A DNA stretch of 64,000 nucleotides, taken from Entomomonas asaccharolytica (GTDB lineage Bacteria; Pseudomonadota; Gammaproteobacteria; Pseudomonadales; Pseudomonadaceae). The first letter of the stretch is position 1. Each line of letters begins with the position of its first letter. The DNA lies in assembly GCF_016653615.1 (NCBI RefSeq), contig NZ_CP067393.1:2309673-2373672 (forward strand). Reading direction: 5' to 3'. The notes under the pieces were generated by a model, which did not search any database, was not told the DNA's origin, and saw nothing but the letters and a program-made list of their open reading frames with translations. The position numbers and the translations under genes were made by a program. Shown here one piece after another: positions 10,255-18,435 of this stretch.

Positions 10255-11100
10255 ATGAAACCAGATAAACAGCTATTAGATAATCAACCAAAAACTTTTA
10301 GTTGGTATTTACTAACTCTTTATAGCAAAATAGCTAGTTTATTTTCTATTAAGAGTAAATCTATGCTAATTGCAGATCAACAAGATGAACACGGGGTCAT
10401 CCGTATTTTTGAAATGGGTGATTATCGTTTTCTTGAGTTTGGTTTACAATTTGAGCAAAGTTGTGTATTTATGCCAGACGCTAGCTGGCTAGAATACGAC
10501 TATACACGTGCTATGTTAATGGGTGCTTTAATCCATCCCCATCCCAAATCAGCATTATTTTTAGGTTTAGGTGCTGGCAGTCTTACCACCGCTTGTTTAA
10601 AACATCTACCTTTACAGCAAGCAACAGCCATTGAATTACGAGCTACCGTAGTTGAGCTTGCTAAACAATACCTCGCTCTCCCAGAAGATAATAGATTGAC
10701 GATTGAAATTGGTGATGCTTTAAAGTTACTACCAGAACAAGCACCTGTAGATTTAATTTTTCTTGATCTTTATACCGACGATGGCCCATCTACAGGGCAT
10801 TCAGCTTGGGATTTTCTTGGGCTTTGTCAACAAAAGCTTAACCCTGATGGCTGGTTGATTATCAACCAATGGGCGCTTAACAGTGGTTCACCAAAAGATG
10901 AAACTATTTTAAAAGCCCGTTTCAAAAAACATTACTGGGAGTGCTTAGTAGAATCTGGCAATGTGGTATTATTTGTTCCTCAAAATAAATTACAACTCAT
11001 TGATTTAGCAACTCTTCAACAAAAAATTGACACCTTACAAGCAAACCTTGGTTATTCCCTACAACCACTGTTTGACAACATTAAGTTGACCAACCAGTAA
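10255..11100 (+). CDS. Spermidine-synthase-like methyltransferase-fold protein
   Basis: 281-residue Rossmann-fold enzyme of the spermidine/spermine synthase type. Nucleotide loop is FLGLGAGSLTTA, acidic residue follows in AIELR, then the catalytic-type segment FLDLYTDDGPS. Orphan SpeE-like proteins without a neighbouring SAM decarboxylase, as here, often have unknown acceptors, so polyamine synthesis is not assured. About 36 residues precede the usual family start; ATG at 10363 would give the shorter form. No clear ribosome site precedes 10255. It is a single-gene unit between the Bat operon and a lipoprotein. Confidence 0.7.
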   Translation: MKPDKQLLDNQPKTFSWYLLTLYSKIASLFSIKSKSMLIADQQDEHGVIRIFEMGDYRFLEFGLQFEQSCVFMPDASWLEYDYTRAMLMGALIHPHPKSALFLGLGAGSLTTACLKHLPLQQATAIELRATVVELAKQYLALPEDNRLTIEIGDALKLLPEQAPVDLIFLDLYTDDGPSTGHSAWDFLGLCQQKLNPDGWLIINQWALNSGSPKDETILKARFKKHYWECLVESGNVVLFVPQNKLQLIDLATLQQKIDTLQANLGYSLQPLFDNIKLTNQ

Positions 11101-11190
11101 CTTTCTTTACTCATTACTTGGTGATTTTCTTTTCAAAAAGTTGGATAATAGAACAGCCCATTTTCATTCAGCTTGAGAGAAATAATTAAT

Positions 11191-12804
11191 ATGGATATAG
11201 TTCGCTTAACAATAGCTTCTTTTATAGCTGCCACCCTATTAGTAGGCTGTGGTGATAAATCATCAACAAAACAAACAACCTCTAAAACGGCTACTGAAAA
11301 AACTACTCCTATCGCAACCCTTCTTCCCTCTCCCAAACAAGGTGAGCAAAAAGAATATTGGGTGCAGAGTTATAGTATTGTGACTAAAGGTAAAACTGAT
11401 TGGTCCAATAAAAACCGAGTAGGTACACAAATACTGGTTAATTATCAAGTTAAACAAGTTGATCAAGATACCATCAATCTTGATGTAATCAGCAACCATA
11501 CAGAATTACAAGTAAGAGGACTTGCTGCTTATCCTCACCCCTTATTACAAAATATATTAGCAAATGGCATGCAATATCAGTTAAACACTAAAGCAGATAA
11601 ACCAGTTACTATCTCTCAAAATGATACTGATACCGAACAACAAATTCAAAATTCTGTTGATTTAAAGAGTGAATACCATTACTTACAATTTGTAATGGCA
11701 GCCCCCTTTATACCAACCGCCATTCCATTAGAAAAAGCACAACAAGTTACAATTAATAACTTTATGGAGATGGATAAGGTAAATATAACAGTTGACGAGA
11801 TTACAAAAGATGAAATAAGCCTTATCTTACAAGGCGATGATCAACTCAATCATCTTTATGGTAAAGCAGTTATAGATAAAGCTACTGGCTGGATAAAGAA
11901 AATGGCACTGGTTAAAGAAGCGCCTGTTACAGCTAGAACTGAGTATAAAATGCGTACCATATTACTGATGGGCCCAAAAGAATGGTCAAGTAATAACAAA
12001 CGCCAACTTATTACAGAAATGCATATTGAAGAAAGCAAACAATATTTAAAGCCTTTCCCAATTTTTGGATTTGATAAAGAAAACTGGCAAAAAACACAAC
12101 AGCAAGAACTAGCGGTAACATCTACAGAAGGTAAGCTATTTAACTTCAATGCGCCTGATGGTTCTACACAACTTATGTTAGTGTATAAAAATAACATCGG
12201 CAGCAGTGCTAACTCCATAGGTACTTACCAAGTTACAGACCTCACACTTGCCGATGAACAATCAAAAGACATACTTGCTACCGTTAATTTAGAGTTTAAT
12301 ATTCCACCTAAAACAAAAGAAATAAATGTTGCTACTTACAAACCTGTATTCCATAAACCAGACGTTGCTCCTATTAAATTAGATGCCATAAAAACAGCTT
12401 CAGCAAAGGTTAGCTTTACGCCCTATCAGTTAGAAACACTAGTATTACCTATTGATAAAGACATCCGTAATGTACGCAGTCAAGATAATGATTTTTCAGT
12501 AGATATTACACCAACTGGACAAGCTAATAGCTATATTTTACATTGGCAGGCTAAAGATAATATTATCTTTGGAGCAGGTCTAATTAATGGTGCTGAGAAC
12601 TCACTAGTACAATATATTTTACCTGATACAGAAGCATGGCTTACACCCATTGAATCTCGTATTATCAATAGCTTAAGCAATGGCTATGAAAACAGAATTA
12701 AAATTGTTTTTACCAATGATATACCTGTTGGTTTAGAAATATATCTTTTAAAACAAGCAGATCAAGCAGCCTACACAAATGCTGTTACATTCAAAAGAAA
12801 TTAA
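11191..12804 (+). CDS. Uncharacterised lipoprotein
   Basis: 537-residue protein not recognised as a named family. The N-terminus is a lipoprotein signal (TIASFIAATLLVGC, lipobox LVGC) followed by a Ser/Thr/Lys-rich linker, so it should be anchored in the outer or inner membrane and face the periplasm. The rest looks like beta-rich soluble domains with no membrane segments. I choose ATG 11191 because it gives a compact signal peptide; an in-frame TTG at 11173 is possible. It is monocistronic, ends at a strong bidirectional terminator and faces the GTPase operon. Confidence 0.75.
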   Translation: MDIVRLTIASFIAATLLVGCGDKSSTKQTTSKTATEKTTPIATLLPSPKQGEQKEYWVQSYSIVTKGKTDWSNKNRVGTQILVNYQVKQVDQDTINLDVISNHTELQVRGLAAYPHPLLQNILANGMQYQLNTKADKPVTISQNDTDTEQQIQNSVDLKSEYHYLQFVMAAPFIPTAIPLEKAQQVTINNFMEMDKVNITVDEITKDEISLILQGDDQLNHLYGKAVIDKATGWIKKMALVKEAPVTARTEYKMRTILLMGPKEWSSNNKRQLITEMHIEESKQYLKPFPIFGFDKENWQKTQQQELAVTSTEGKLFNFNAPDGSTQLMLVYKNNIGSSANSIGTYQVTDLTLADEQSKDILATVNLEFNIPPKTKEINVATYKPVFHKPDVAPIKLDAIKTASAKVSFTPYQLETLVLPIDKDIRNVRSQDNDFSVDITPTGQANSYILHWQAKDNIIFGAGLINGAENSLVQYILPDTEAWLTPIESRIINSLSNGYENRIKIVFTNDIPVGLEIYLLKQADQAAYTNAVTFKRN

Positions 12805-12812
12805 TTAACAAT

Positions 12813-12842
12813 AAAAAATCCCCTAACTGTAGGGGATTTTTT
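12813..12842 (+). terminator. Bidirectional rho-independent terminator
   Basis: Perfect 13-bp stem (AAAAAATCCCCTA / TAGGGGATTTTTT) with a 4-base loop and T runs on both strands, between the convergent lipoprotein gene and the roadblock gene. It should terminate both transcripts. Confidence 0.9.
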
Positions 12843-12868
12843 TATAACCTAATAAAATAAAAGAAATC

Positions 12869-13285
12869 TTATTCCAATTTAGGTAATTTATTAGCAATAA
12901 CATCTATAATAATTTTAGCTTGATGAAGTACATGATTAAGCATTGCTTCACGAGAAGCAACAACACAAAAAATCATCGGATAGGTTTTATATTGAATATC
13001 CATAATCACTAAAAAGCCATTATCATTCTCAATAGTAACACTGCGATATTGGGTGCCCATATCAGTTTCTAACATCGCCATATTACCAATAGCCGATAAC
13101 GTACTAGATACGGCTGATAATTTGGCTATATCAGAAGCATCAGTACATTCTGCTGCAATTTCAAAACCATCCACTGTTGATATTAATGCAGCCTTTATAC
13201 CTGAAATATTCGTCACTAATCGATTTAATAATCTCCCAGAAACATTGTGTACTAATGACGAAATATTTCCGTCTATCTTCCTCAT
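12869..13285 (-). CDS. Roadblock/LC7 domain protein (MglB/CvnB-like)
   Basis: 138-residue protein made of a single roadblock/LC7 domain: an N-terminal helix (LLNRLVTNISGIKAALISTVDG), the GFEIA strand, the central helix region (AIGNMAMLE) and the strand NGFLVIMDI. Such proteins dimerise and bind small Ras-like GTPases, either activating hydrolysis (MglB) or acting as scaffolds (CvnB of conservons). It is the last gene of a three-gene operon, 12 bases after the GTPase stop. Partner assignment is by context; the fold call is fairly secure. Confidence 0.8.
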   Translation of the reverse strand: MRKIDGNISSLVHNVSGRLLNRLVTNISGIKAALISTVDGFEIAAECTDASDIAKLSAVSSTLSAIGNMAMLETDMGTQYRSVTIENDNGFLVIMDIQYKTYPMIFCVVASREAMLNHVLHQAKIIIDVIANKLPKLE

Positions 13286-13297
13286 ATAACTGATCTC

Positions 13298-13825
13298 TTA
13301 TTCCCGATTTTCTAATTGGGTTAATAGGATATCCAATATCTTTAATACTTCTTCTTTTTGGCGCACATCAGCCGCAATAATAGGACAAATAATCTTGTAT
13401 TCAGCAATTACATCATCAAAATCATCTAATGAAGGAGCCTTGTTTTCATCAAATTTACAAATGCAAACAACACTACCTGTTTTATCAATTAACTCAGCGA
13501 AGTTATCTAAATAAATCTTTAAATCAGCAATAGGATCTGGTCTGGTATGATCTACCAGAATAATAACCCCCATAGCACCCTGCCCCAAAACTTTCCACAT
13601 AAATGAAAAGCGCTCTTGACCAGGCGTACCGTATAAACGTAAACGTTCATTTTCACTGATTGTAATCTGACCATAATCAAATGCTACCGTTGTTGATTCC
13701 TTGCCCACAGTACTATCATTATTTTTCACATCTGTTGAAATTGTAGGAATTTCACTAATAGCTGAAATTAATGTAGTTTTGCCTGCACCAACTGTCCCAG
13801 TAACAATAAATTTATACTCAATCAT
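13298..13825 (-). CDS. Ras-like small GTPase (COG2229/CvnD-like)
   Basis: 175-residue P-loop GTPase. G1 is GTVGAGKT at 10-17 and G3 is YGTPGQERF at 65-73 with the Gln expected for hydrolysis. The usual NKxD base-recognition motif appears as CKFD (123-126), so Asn is replaced by Cys. G5 is probably AAD near 151-153. It resembles the SR-beta/COG2229 GTPases that pair with roadblock proteins in conservons. It starts 7 bases after the upstream adaptor gene and precedes the roadblock gene. No lipidation signal is seen. It likely acts as a cytoplasmic switch; output unknown. Confidence 0.85.
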   Translation of the reverse strand: MIEYKFIVTGTVGAGKTTLISAISEIPTISTDVKNNDSTVGKESTTVAFDYGQITISENERLRLYGTPGQERFSFMWKVLGQGAMGVIILVDHTRPDPIADLKIYLDNFAELIDKTGSVVCICKFDENKAPSLDDFDDVIAEYKIICPIIAADVRQKEEVLKILDILLTQLENRE

Positions 13826-13832
13826 AAAGAAA

Positions 13833-15425
13833 TTATTTCCTTAGTAACCCAAGGGCTGCACGTATCCTATATAATATTCCCTTTCTTTGCTTAACTTCTT
13901 CCTTCACTGGCTCCTCTTTAACAGCAGATTCATCAGCTTTTTCTTCGACAAGATCAACATATTCAGCTACTTTTGATTCAATAACCGCATTCATAAAACG
14001 CTGACAGACTGCTAACGGTAAATCTGACTGCTTTGCCATATCCTCTACAGACATAGGAACATTGATGACCATAGAAGCCAGGATTGCATTACCTGGATGG
14101 CGTTGAATAACTTCTGACTTAGGCCAACGTATTAACTTAATGCGCTTAGAAAACTCATTAGTCTCCTCTACATTTGCCACTACAGGTTTAGCAGGCTCTT
14201 CTATTACAATGGGTTGCGCTACTGCTGGTGTGGCTGGCTCTACTGCTGTTACAGTAGCGGCTTGCACTGTAATTTTTTCTTGTAACGTCGGTATAACTGG
14301 TGGTGCGACAGCAGGCATTTCTAATGCAGAAGATGCCACCTCAGTTAACGTAGGGGCTAGTACTGTATTTTTTTCCTGTAATGTTGGTATAACTGGTGCC
14401 ACGACAGCAGGCGTTTCTAATGTAGAAGATGCCACATCAGTTAACGTAGGGGCTGGTACTGTATTTTTTTCTTGTAATGTCGGTATAACTGGTGAGGCAA
14501 CAGCAGGAGTTTCTAACTCAGTAGAAACCACCTCATTTAACGTAGGAGCTAGTATTGTATTTTTTTCTTGTAACGACGGTATAACTGGTGTTGCCACTGT
14601 TGGAGAGGCTAACTCAGGAGAAACTACATCGGTTAAAGTAGGCGTTAAATTGTCTATTGTCTCTAATTTTGCATTAAAAAGAGAAGATTTTACATAAGAA
14701 ATGGGTTTATCTAGCGAGTCCTCTGTGGTTTGCAGACTCAGTTGCACCATTTTCGGAGGAATATAATCAACCGTTTCTTTTATCGTTGGCTGACTCTCAA
14801 CAATCGCTTCATTGGTATTATTAACTTTAAGAACATTATAATTATTTAAAATACTAAGAGCATCTATTGTGCTAGTTTCAGTAGCTTGCTTATTAGCCGT
14901 AGACTCTGTAACTGATGGTTCAATCGCTGTATTTGTAACCTCAGTTACTGCTACATCTACTTCAGCAGTATCAGTGTTTGGCGTAAAATCAATAATACCT
15001 TTTGCAGGGAGCGCTGTATCCTTACTCTCTTGCTCGTCAACTACTTGTTTAGTGGCTATATATCCCACCGAAAAAGGCTTACTAAGAATGTTCTTTTCAA
15101 TATGAGAGAGCTTATCAACCAAATGTAATGCTTTAATGGGCAATGCTATAGGCACAACAGCCCGCGCATTTTTTGGATAAAAAATATCTCCCAAAATGCA
15201 GACAATATGCTGCTCCTTAATGGCAGAAAAAGGATCTTGTCCTGCACTAAGTAAGGCTTTTGCATCACTACCCACTATGACTACAATCGTGTCACTACTG
15301 TCCTTATGCGCCCATTTATAATCATCTTTAGAATTATATAGTGATATAATGGACTGAACTAAAATCTCTTCACGACGATTCAAATGAATAGTAGAATAAT
15401 AGATGAAACGGTTATCACTACCCAT
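13833..15425 (-). CDS. Modular adaptor with tandem repeats and C-terminal winged-helix-like domain
   Basis: 530-residue protein, not a named family to me. Residues about 1-115 form an alpha/beta domain (DTIVVIVGSDAKALL, HIVCILGDIFY, AVVPIALPI). Then comes a Thr/Val/Glu-rich linker containing four exact 32-residue repeats (about 265-393; consensus APTLTEV..LE.PAVA.PVIPTLQEKNTV). Residues about 424-494 form a helical domain (MSVEDMAKQSDLPLAVCQRF) resembling the DUF742/winged-helix logic of CvnC. A basic amphipathic tail ends the chain (KGILYRIRAALGLLRK). It is the first gene of the GTPase/roadblock operon and probably its signalling scaffold. Function inferred from context only. Confidence 0.65.
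   Translation of the reverse strand: MGSDNRFIYYSTIHLNRREEILVQSIISLYNSKDDYKWAHKDSSDTIVVIVGSDAKALLSAGQDPFSAIKEQHIVCILGDIFYPKNARAVVPIALPIKALHLVDKLSHIEKNILSKPFSVGYIATKQVVDEQESKDTALPAKGIIDFTPNTDTAEVDVAVTEVTNTAIEPSVTESTANKQATETSTIDALSILNNYNVLKVNNTNEAIVESQPTIKETVDYIPPKMVQLSLQTTEDSLDKPISYVKSSLFNAKLETIDNLTPTLTDVVSPELASPTVATPVIPSLQEKNTILAPTLNEVVSTELETPAVASPVIPTLQEKNTVPAPTLTDVASSTLETPAVVAPVIPTLQEKNTVLAPTLTEVASSALEMPAVAPPVIPTLQEKITVQAATVTAVEPATPAVAQPIVIEEPAKPVVANVEETNEFSKRIKLIRWPKSEVIQRHPGNAILASMVINVPMSVEDMAKQSDLPLAVCQRFMNAVIESKVAEYVDLVEEKADESAVKEEPVKEEVKQRKGILYRIRAALGLLRK
14248..14631 (-). repeat. 96-bp tandem repeat, four units, in frame
   Basis: Four direct repeats of exactly 96 bp with starts at 14248, 14344, 14440 and 14536; a partial match continues past 14632. 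Each unit encodes 32 residues, so copy-number change keeps the frame. Unit landmarks on the + strand are GTTAACGTAGGGGCT, then TGTATTTTTTTC, then GGTATAACTGGTG. Units differ by a modest number of substitutions. Confidence 0.92.
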
Positions 15426-15608
15426 ATTAACTACGTTATCCCGTTGTTGTTTAATCCATTCATACTAAGTTATACATAAATAACTAAATTATATTGTGCT
15501 AGCATTATATAAGAAATATGGCAATAAGTAGCGATAAAGATCAACAATTTTACATAATATTTAAATACTAACTTTTCATTTATTATTTATTAAGTTATAG
15601 AGATTACT

Positions 15609-16739
15609 TTAGCCTTTTTTAGCCTGTTCAAAGTCTATTTTTCTAATAACTTGCCCATCGCTACTCTTTTCTATCCAAAGACCTTGTCGTTGATCATTTA
15701 AATAACTACCTGATTGCACTTCTTTACCTGTTATAGACCATTCTGTCCAACTTCCCTGTTTGACACCATTAATCATATTACCCTCTGCTTTTTTTATGCC
15801 AGTCTTATACCAAAACTGCCATATGCCCGTGGCTTTACCAGCCACTAATTTACCTTCTGCTTGTTTTTGGTCATTATCATACCAATAACTCCATTGCCCT
15901 TGTCTTTGGTTGTTAGACATTAATCCTAAGGTTTTTCTATTTCCATTGTCATACCAAGATGACCATTGACCCTCAGCAATACCCTTTTTAAAAATAGCTT
16001 GTGATTTTAATTGGCCATTTTCATACCAACGCTTAACTACCCCATCAACCTTGTTATTAACTAAGGTTTGCATCAGTTTTTGTTGACCATTGCTATACCA
16101 AGTGCGCGAAAGCCCATCTAATAAGCCATTTTTATAATTTTTCTCTGCTAATTGGTTGCCCTGCTCATCCCACTGAGTAGTAATACCGTCTAAAACACCC
16201 TCCTTAAATGACTCCTCCAATATTTTCTTGCCTGTTGTGGAATACGTTGTAATAGTACCTTTACCTGCTTTTAAATCAGCCTGCTGCTTTAATTGGCCAT
16301 TGATATACCACGATTTAAGTGCAGTTAATTTACCTTGTGAATACTCAGCTTCAATTTGGGGCTTACCATTACTGTACCAACCTAACCATTGTCCATCAGG
16401 CTTACCATCAGTAAAAGTAATATCATATTCTTTTTGTCCATTCTCATACCATGATAGCAAATGGCCATCAATAGAATTCGCCATCAGATTATACAAACCA
16501 CTTGGTTTATTCAGTTGTGTTGTATTTTTTATTGTAAAAGGATCTGTTTTTTTGTTACCGCTCTCATAAAAGTCTTGTACTACTACTGATCCATTTGCTT
16601 TTCTTTCAAGCACTTTGCGTTCAAATCGGACAGACTGGCTATCTGCTTGTTGCATATTATTTGCCATTGCCACAGGTATTGTTAACCCTAAACCAATATT
16701 CAGTAAAGCAAGTATTGAAAAGTAGATGACTTTTGTCAT
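15609..16739 (-). CDS. Exported MORN-repeat (YwqK-like) protein
   Basis: 376-residue protein with a signal peptide (IYFSILALLNIGLGLTIPVAMA), then about ten MORN_2-type repeats of roughly 23 residues with the core W(Y)xNGxxxxxxxxxxGxxxG, for example SWYENGQKEYDITFTDGKPDG and RWYENGQLKSQAIFKKG. Such proteins are often mislabelled as YwqK antitoxins; the export signal and repeat-only architecture argue for a periplasmic or surface beta-sheet scaffold instead. TGGAG precedes the ATG. It is a single-gene unit divergent from the pilin-like gene. Binding partner unknown. Confidence 0.75.
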   Translation of the reverse strand: MTKVIYFSILALLNIGLGLTIPVAMANNMQQADSQSVRFERKVLERKANGSVVVQDFYESGNKKTDPFTIKNTTQLNKPSGLYNLMANSIDGHLLSWYENGQKEYDITFTDGKPDGQWLGWYSNGKPQIEAEYSQGKLTALKSWYINGQLKQQADLKAGKGTITTYSTTGKKILEESFKEGVLDGITTQWDEQGNQLAEKNYKNGLLDGLSRTWYSNGQQKLMQTLVNNKVDGVVKRWYENGQLKSQAIFKKGIAEGQWSSWYDNGNRKTLGLMSNNQRQGQWSYWYDNDQKQAEGKLVAGKATGIWQFWYKTGIKKAEGNMINGVKQGSWTEWSITGKEVQSGSYLNDQRQGLWIEKSSDGQVIRKIDFEQAKKG

Positions 16740-16925
16740 TTATAACTCCAGATTAAGCAAAGACTATTAAATAACCTATTACTATAGCTATAGCCAATAT
16801 ATATAACTATTAATTATTTCAGTAGCATTATATGTTTTTAACACTTAACATTATAAAATATACTTTTTACAATCAACCCCCCAATAGTTTATTACATCTT
16901 CACTCCACATAGGCAGCCGTCACGC

Positions 16926-17399
16926 ATGGAACCAAAAGAAAACACCCAAACTATCGATATCAAAAAACAACGTATAGTAGTTGTTAAAGTTATTGTTGCG
17001 ATGACATTGTTTTTATTGGGTATTCCCTTCTTACTTTTTTTAGGTACTACTTATTACACCAATAAAGGGTTAATGATGGATGTCTATTTAATGGGGCAAG
17101 AATACACACAGCAAGTGACAGACTTTTATAACCAACAGAATAAATGTCCAACTAATCAAGATATTATAACCACTGTCACAGAAAAAGATATGGCACAAAC
17201 AATAGATTTCACATCAGCAGCAACCGAAAATACTTGTATTATTACCCTAACCGTAAAAACTTTAGGTATTTCTTTAGATGACAAACAATTGGTATTAAGC
17301 AAAACGTTTAATCAAACTAATAATACTGATTGGCAGTGTGCATCTAATGCTAGTAGTTTATATTTACCAGCAATGTGCAATCCTATACCATCTGAATAA
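16926..17399 (+). CDS. Membrane-anchored protein with type IV pilin-like C-terminal domain
   Basis: 157 residues. A basic N-terminus (KKQR) precedes one hydrophobic helix at about 20-44. The soluble part has the order seen in type IV pilins: helix with VTDFYNQQNKCP, strands CIITLTV and DKQLVLSKTF, then a terminal Cys loop WQCASNASSLYLPAMC. There is no prepilin peptidase site (no GFTLIE-like segment), so the anchor is not a normal pilin N-terminus. The four Cys could make two disulfides in the periplasm. No good ribosome site is visible. Likely pilin-fold but not a classical pilin; role unknown. Confidence 0.55.
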   Translation: MEPKENTQTIDIKKQRIVVVKVIVAMTLFLLGIPFLLFLGTTYYTNKGLMMDVYLMGQEYTQQVTDFYNQQNKCPTNQDIITTVTEKDMAQTIDFTSAATENTCIITLTVKTLGISLDDKQLVLSKTFNQTNNTDWQCASNASSLYLPAMCNPIPSE

Positions 17400-17435
17400 T
17401 GCTAGTCAGTTAATACTTCTATTTAATATTTAAAG

Positions 17436-18323
17436 ATGGATAGTAAATCTAACAATTCAGCCATTATCAACTCAACCAAATACCCTATTTTACTGGTTCA
17501 TGGCTTATTTGGTTTTGAGAAAATTGCAGGCTACCCTTATTTTTATAAGATAGATGAACTATTACGCCAACAAGGTGCTAATGTATTCACCCCTGTAGTT
17601 TCAGCTGCTAATACAACAAAGAATCGTGGTGAACAATTACTACTGCAGATTAAACAAATTTTAGACTTAACTAAGGCAGATAAAGTTAATTTAATAGGTC
17701 ATAGTCATGGTGCTCTAACAGCCCGTTATGTGGCTGCCTGTTATCCTGAATTAGTGGCCTCTGTTACTTCGGTTAATGGTGTTAATCATGGTTCTGAAAT
17801 TGCAGATGTCATGTTAAAAGTCTTAAAAAATAAACTATCTAGCAGCATAGCTAATAAATTAATCAGTCACTTTGTTAATTCCGTTACCTTATTAAGTACG
17901 AAACGCCATCTGCCACAAGATTTTATTGGTGCATTGAACTGCCTTTCTACAGAGGGCGTTAAGCATTTTAACAACCAATATCCACAAGGCATTCCTACAA
18001 CATGGGGAGGTGAAGGCTTAGAACTAGAAAACAATAATGTCTATTATTATTCATGGTCAGGTATTCTTAATACAATCCCTATCACTCTCAGCAATAAATT
18101 TTCCCTGCTCTCTCTTAGCAGCAGATACTTTGTAAAAGAACTACAGCAAAATGATGGCTTAGTAGGACGTTTTAGCAGTCACTTAGGAAAAGTTATTCGC
18201 TCTGATTATCCTATGGATCATGCCGCAGCAGTCAACCAAATTAGAGGCAAATGCAATGCCAGCATTGACCCAACAGCATTATATATTGAACATTTACAAA
18301 GACTTGCTTTAAAAGGTCTATAA
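17436..18323 (+). CDS. Triacylglycerol lipase, Proteus-like family I.1
   Basis: 295-residue alpha/beta hydrolase closely following Pseudomonas/Proteus family I.1 lipases. Oxyanion region is LVHGLFGFEKI, the nucleophile elbow is GHSHG with Ser 90, catalytic Asp is 240 (QQNDGLVGRF) and His 262 (MDHAAAVNQI). There is no signal peptide and no adjacent Lif foldase gene. The two Cys that form the disulfide in secreted Pseudomonas lipase are Gly 191 and Phe 246 here. This fits the foldase-independent, Proteus-type group, cytoplasmic or secreted without Sec. Gap of 36 bases after the pilin-like gene suggests possible co-transcription. Confidence 0.88.
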   Translation: MDSKSNNSAIINSTKYPILLVHGLFGFEKIAGYPYFYKIDELLRQQGANVFTPVVSAANTTKNRGEQLLLQIKQILDLTKADKVNLIGHSHGALTARYVAACYPELVASVTSVNGVNHGSEIADVMLKVLKNKLSSSIANKLISHFVNSVTLLSTKRHLPQDFIGALNCLSTEGVKHFNNQYPQGIPTTWGGEGLELENNNVYYYSWSGILNTIPITLSNKFSLLSLSSRYFVKELQQNDGLVGRFSSHLGKVIRSDYPMDHAAAVNQIRGKCNASIDPTALYIEHLQRLALKGL

Positions 18324-18345
18324 TTTAATGGTGTTATTTAGTATA

Positions 18346-18366
18346 AACTAACAGCGTTTGTTAGTT
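18346..18366. terminator. Inverted repeat between convergent lipase and clpS
   Basis: 8-bp perfect inverted repeat (AACTAACA / TGTTAGTT) with a 5-base loop between convergent genes. AT-rich and without a T run, so only a weak candidate terminator. Confidence 0.3.
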
Positions 18367-18435
18367 ATCTAACATAGCAAATCGTAACGCCTCTTTATTC
18401 CACTGCACAAAGCCCAATAGCACATACATCAGCAA

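Noticed and set aside
14140-14697. 185-residue forward ORF with apparent repeats
   Set aside because: Antisense shadow of the 96-bp repeats in the real reverse-strand gene; the sense protein has domains and operon spacing.
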